NCBI GenBank assembly: GCA_036271315.1
Contig: DATBAV010000042.1
Span: 1 to 64,000, forward strand
Length of the DNA: 64,000 bases
Direction: 5' to 3'
Source of the DNA: VRUE01 sp036271315
GTDB taxonomy: Bacteria; Actinomycetota; Thermoleophilia; Solirubrobacterales; 70-9
This document shows, one piece after another, positions 63,950 to 64,000 of the stretch. A program made the translations under genes and the position numbers. The notes under the pieces are model-generated. The model worked only from the letters and a program-made list of their open reading frames with translations. It ran no database searches and was not told where the DNA came from. Within the stretch, counting starts at the first letter, position 1. Each line of letters opens with the position of its first letter.

Positions 63950-64000
63950 GGGTTTCACTTAACTTTTTGGGTGGGGACGGGGTTGCTGGCGCCACTGGGT
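63935..64000 (+). repeat. Covarying hairpin element, copy 4 (cut by window end)
   Basis: The left arm CCTATCCCGGTAGGGGT and the following CACTTAACTTTTT match copy 3 almost base for base. The right half lies beyond the window. The inner arm continues GGG rather than CGG. It overlaps the last codons of the hydroxyacid oxidase gene. Confidence 0.8.

Noticed and set aside
60240..63960. Direct duplication of a large segment between hairpin copies 3 and 4
   Set aside because: Only the element itself is shared; the flanking genes are unrelated.

Overview
The window is GC-rich, gene-dense actinobacterial chromosome. The gene order glmU, prs, rplY, pth, mfd, eno, ftsB-like, with ispE, rsmA, tatD, a Ppx/GppA gene and a tRNA-Gln close by, is the housekeeping neighbourhood known from mycobacteria and other Actinobacteria. 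Several features point to a deep-branching soil lineage such as Thermoleophilia/Solirubrobacterales: frequent GTG starts, many ECF sigma factors, secreted repeat proteins and a secreted protein of the 'DGTIHACY' type. That placement is inference. No rRNA genes, CRISPR array, prophage or intact insertion sequence were seen.

Layout. 1-5.5 kb: an AraC regulator, VOC protein and UvrA-like ATPase cassette; a P450; an FAD monooxygenase; a DHFR-like reductase; and a Mug-type glycosylase. 5.5-9.4 kb: an operon of an ECF sigma factor, a membrane-anchored partner and a secreted repeat protein. 9.4-14.9 kb: regulators, a TetR/alpha-beta hydrolase divergon with a clear operator, a secreted matrixin-like protease with near-identical tandem repeats, a fragment resembling a TIR domain, and another ECF sigma factor. 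15.1-24.7 kb: a ten-gene accessory cluster containing a BchC-like dehydrogenase, a degenerate pterin synthase homologue, a glycosyltransferase, three methyltransferases, a RibD-like reductase, a CDP-alcohol phosphotransferase/sulfatase-like fusion, an SRPBCC protein and an LPG-synthase-like flippase. It looks like an uncharacterised biosynthetic and export pathway.

25-38 kb: initiator tRNA, Ppx/GppA, a 390-bp gene-free stretch with nested stems and a strong terminator (candidate ncRNA), a TPP enzyme, tRNA-Leu(UAA), a sigma factor fused to an anti-sigma-like zinc domain, an R2-like oxidase, UPF0173, a rhomboid-like pseudoprotease, class I aldolase, a SNase-like nuclease and a large GT-C membrane protein carrying in-frame DNA repeats. 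38-64 kb: the conserved housekeeping block, interrupted by a deacetylase/GMC oxidoreductase pair, a UbiB kinase and a PucR regulator, and ending in an FMN-dependent hydroxy-acid oxidase.

The most unusual non-coding signal is a family of about 114-bp hairpins at 33898, 35530, 60240 and 63935 (the last cut by the window end). They share a core and have 18-20 bp outer stems that differ between copies yet stay perfectly self-complementary. In three cases the stem arm is also the last codons and TAG stop of the neighbouring gene.
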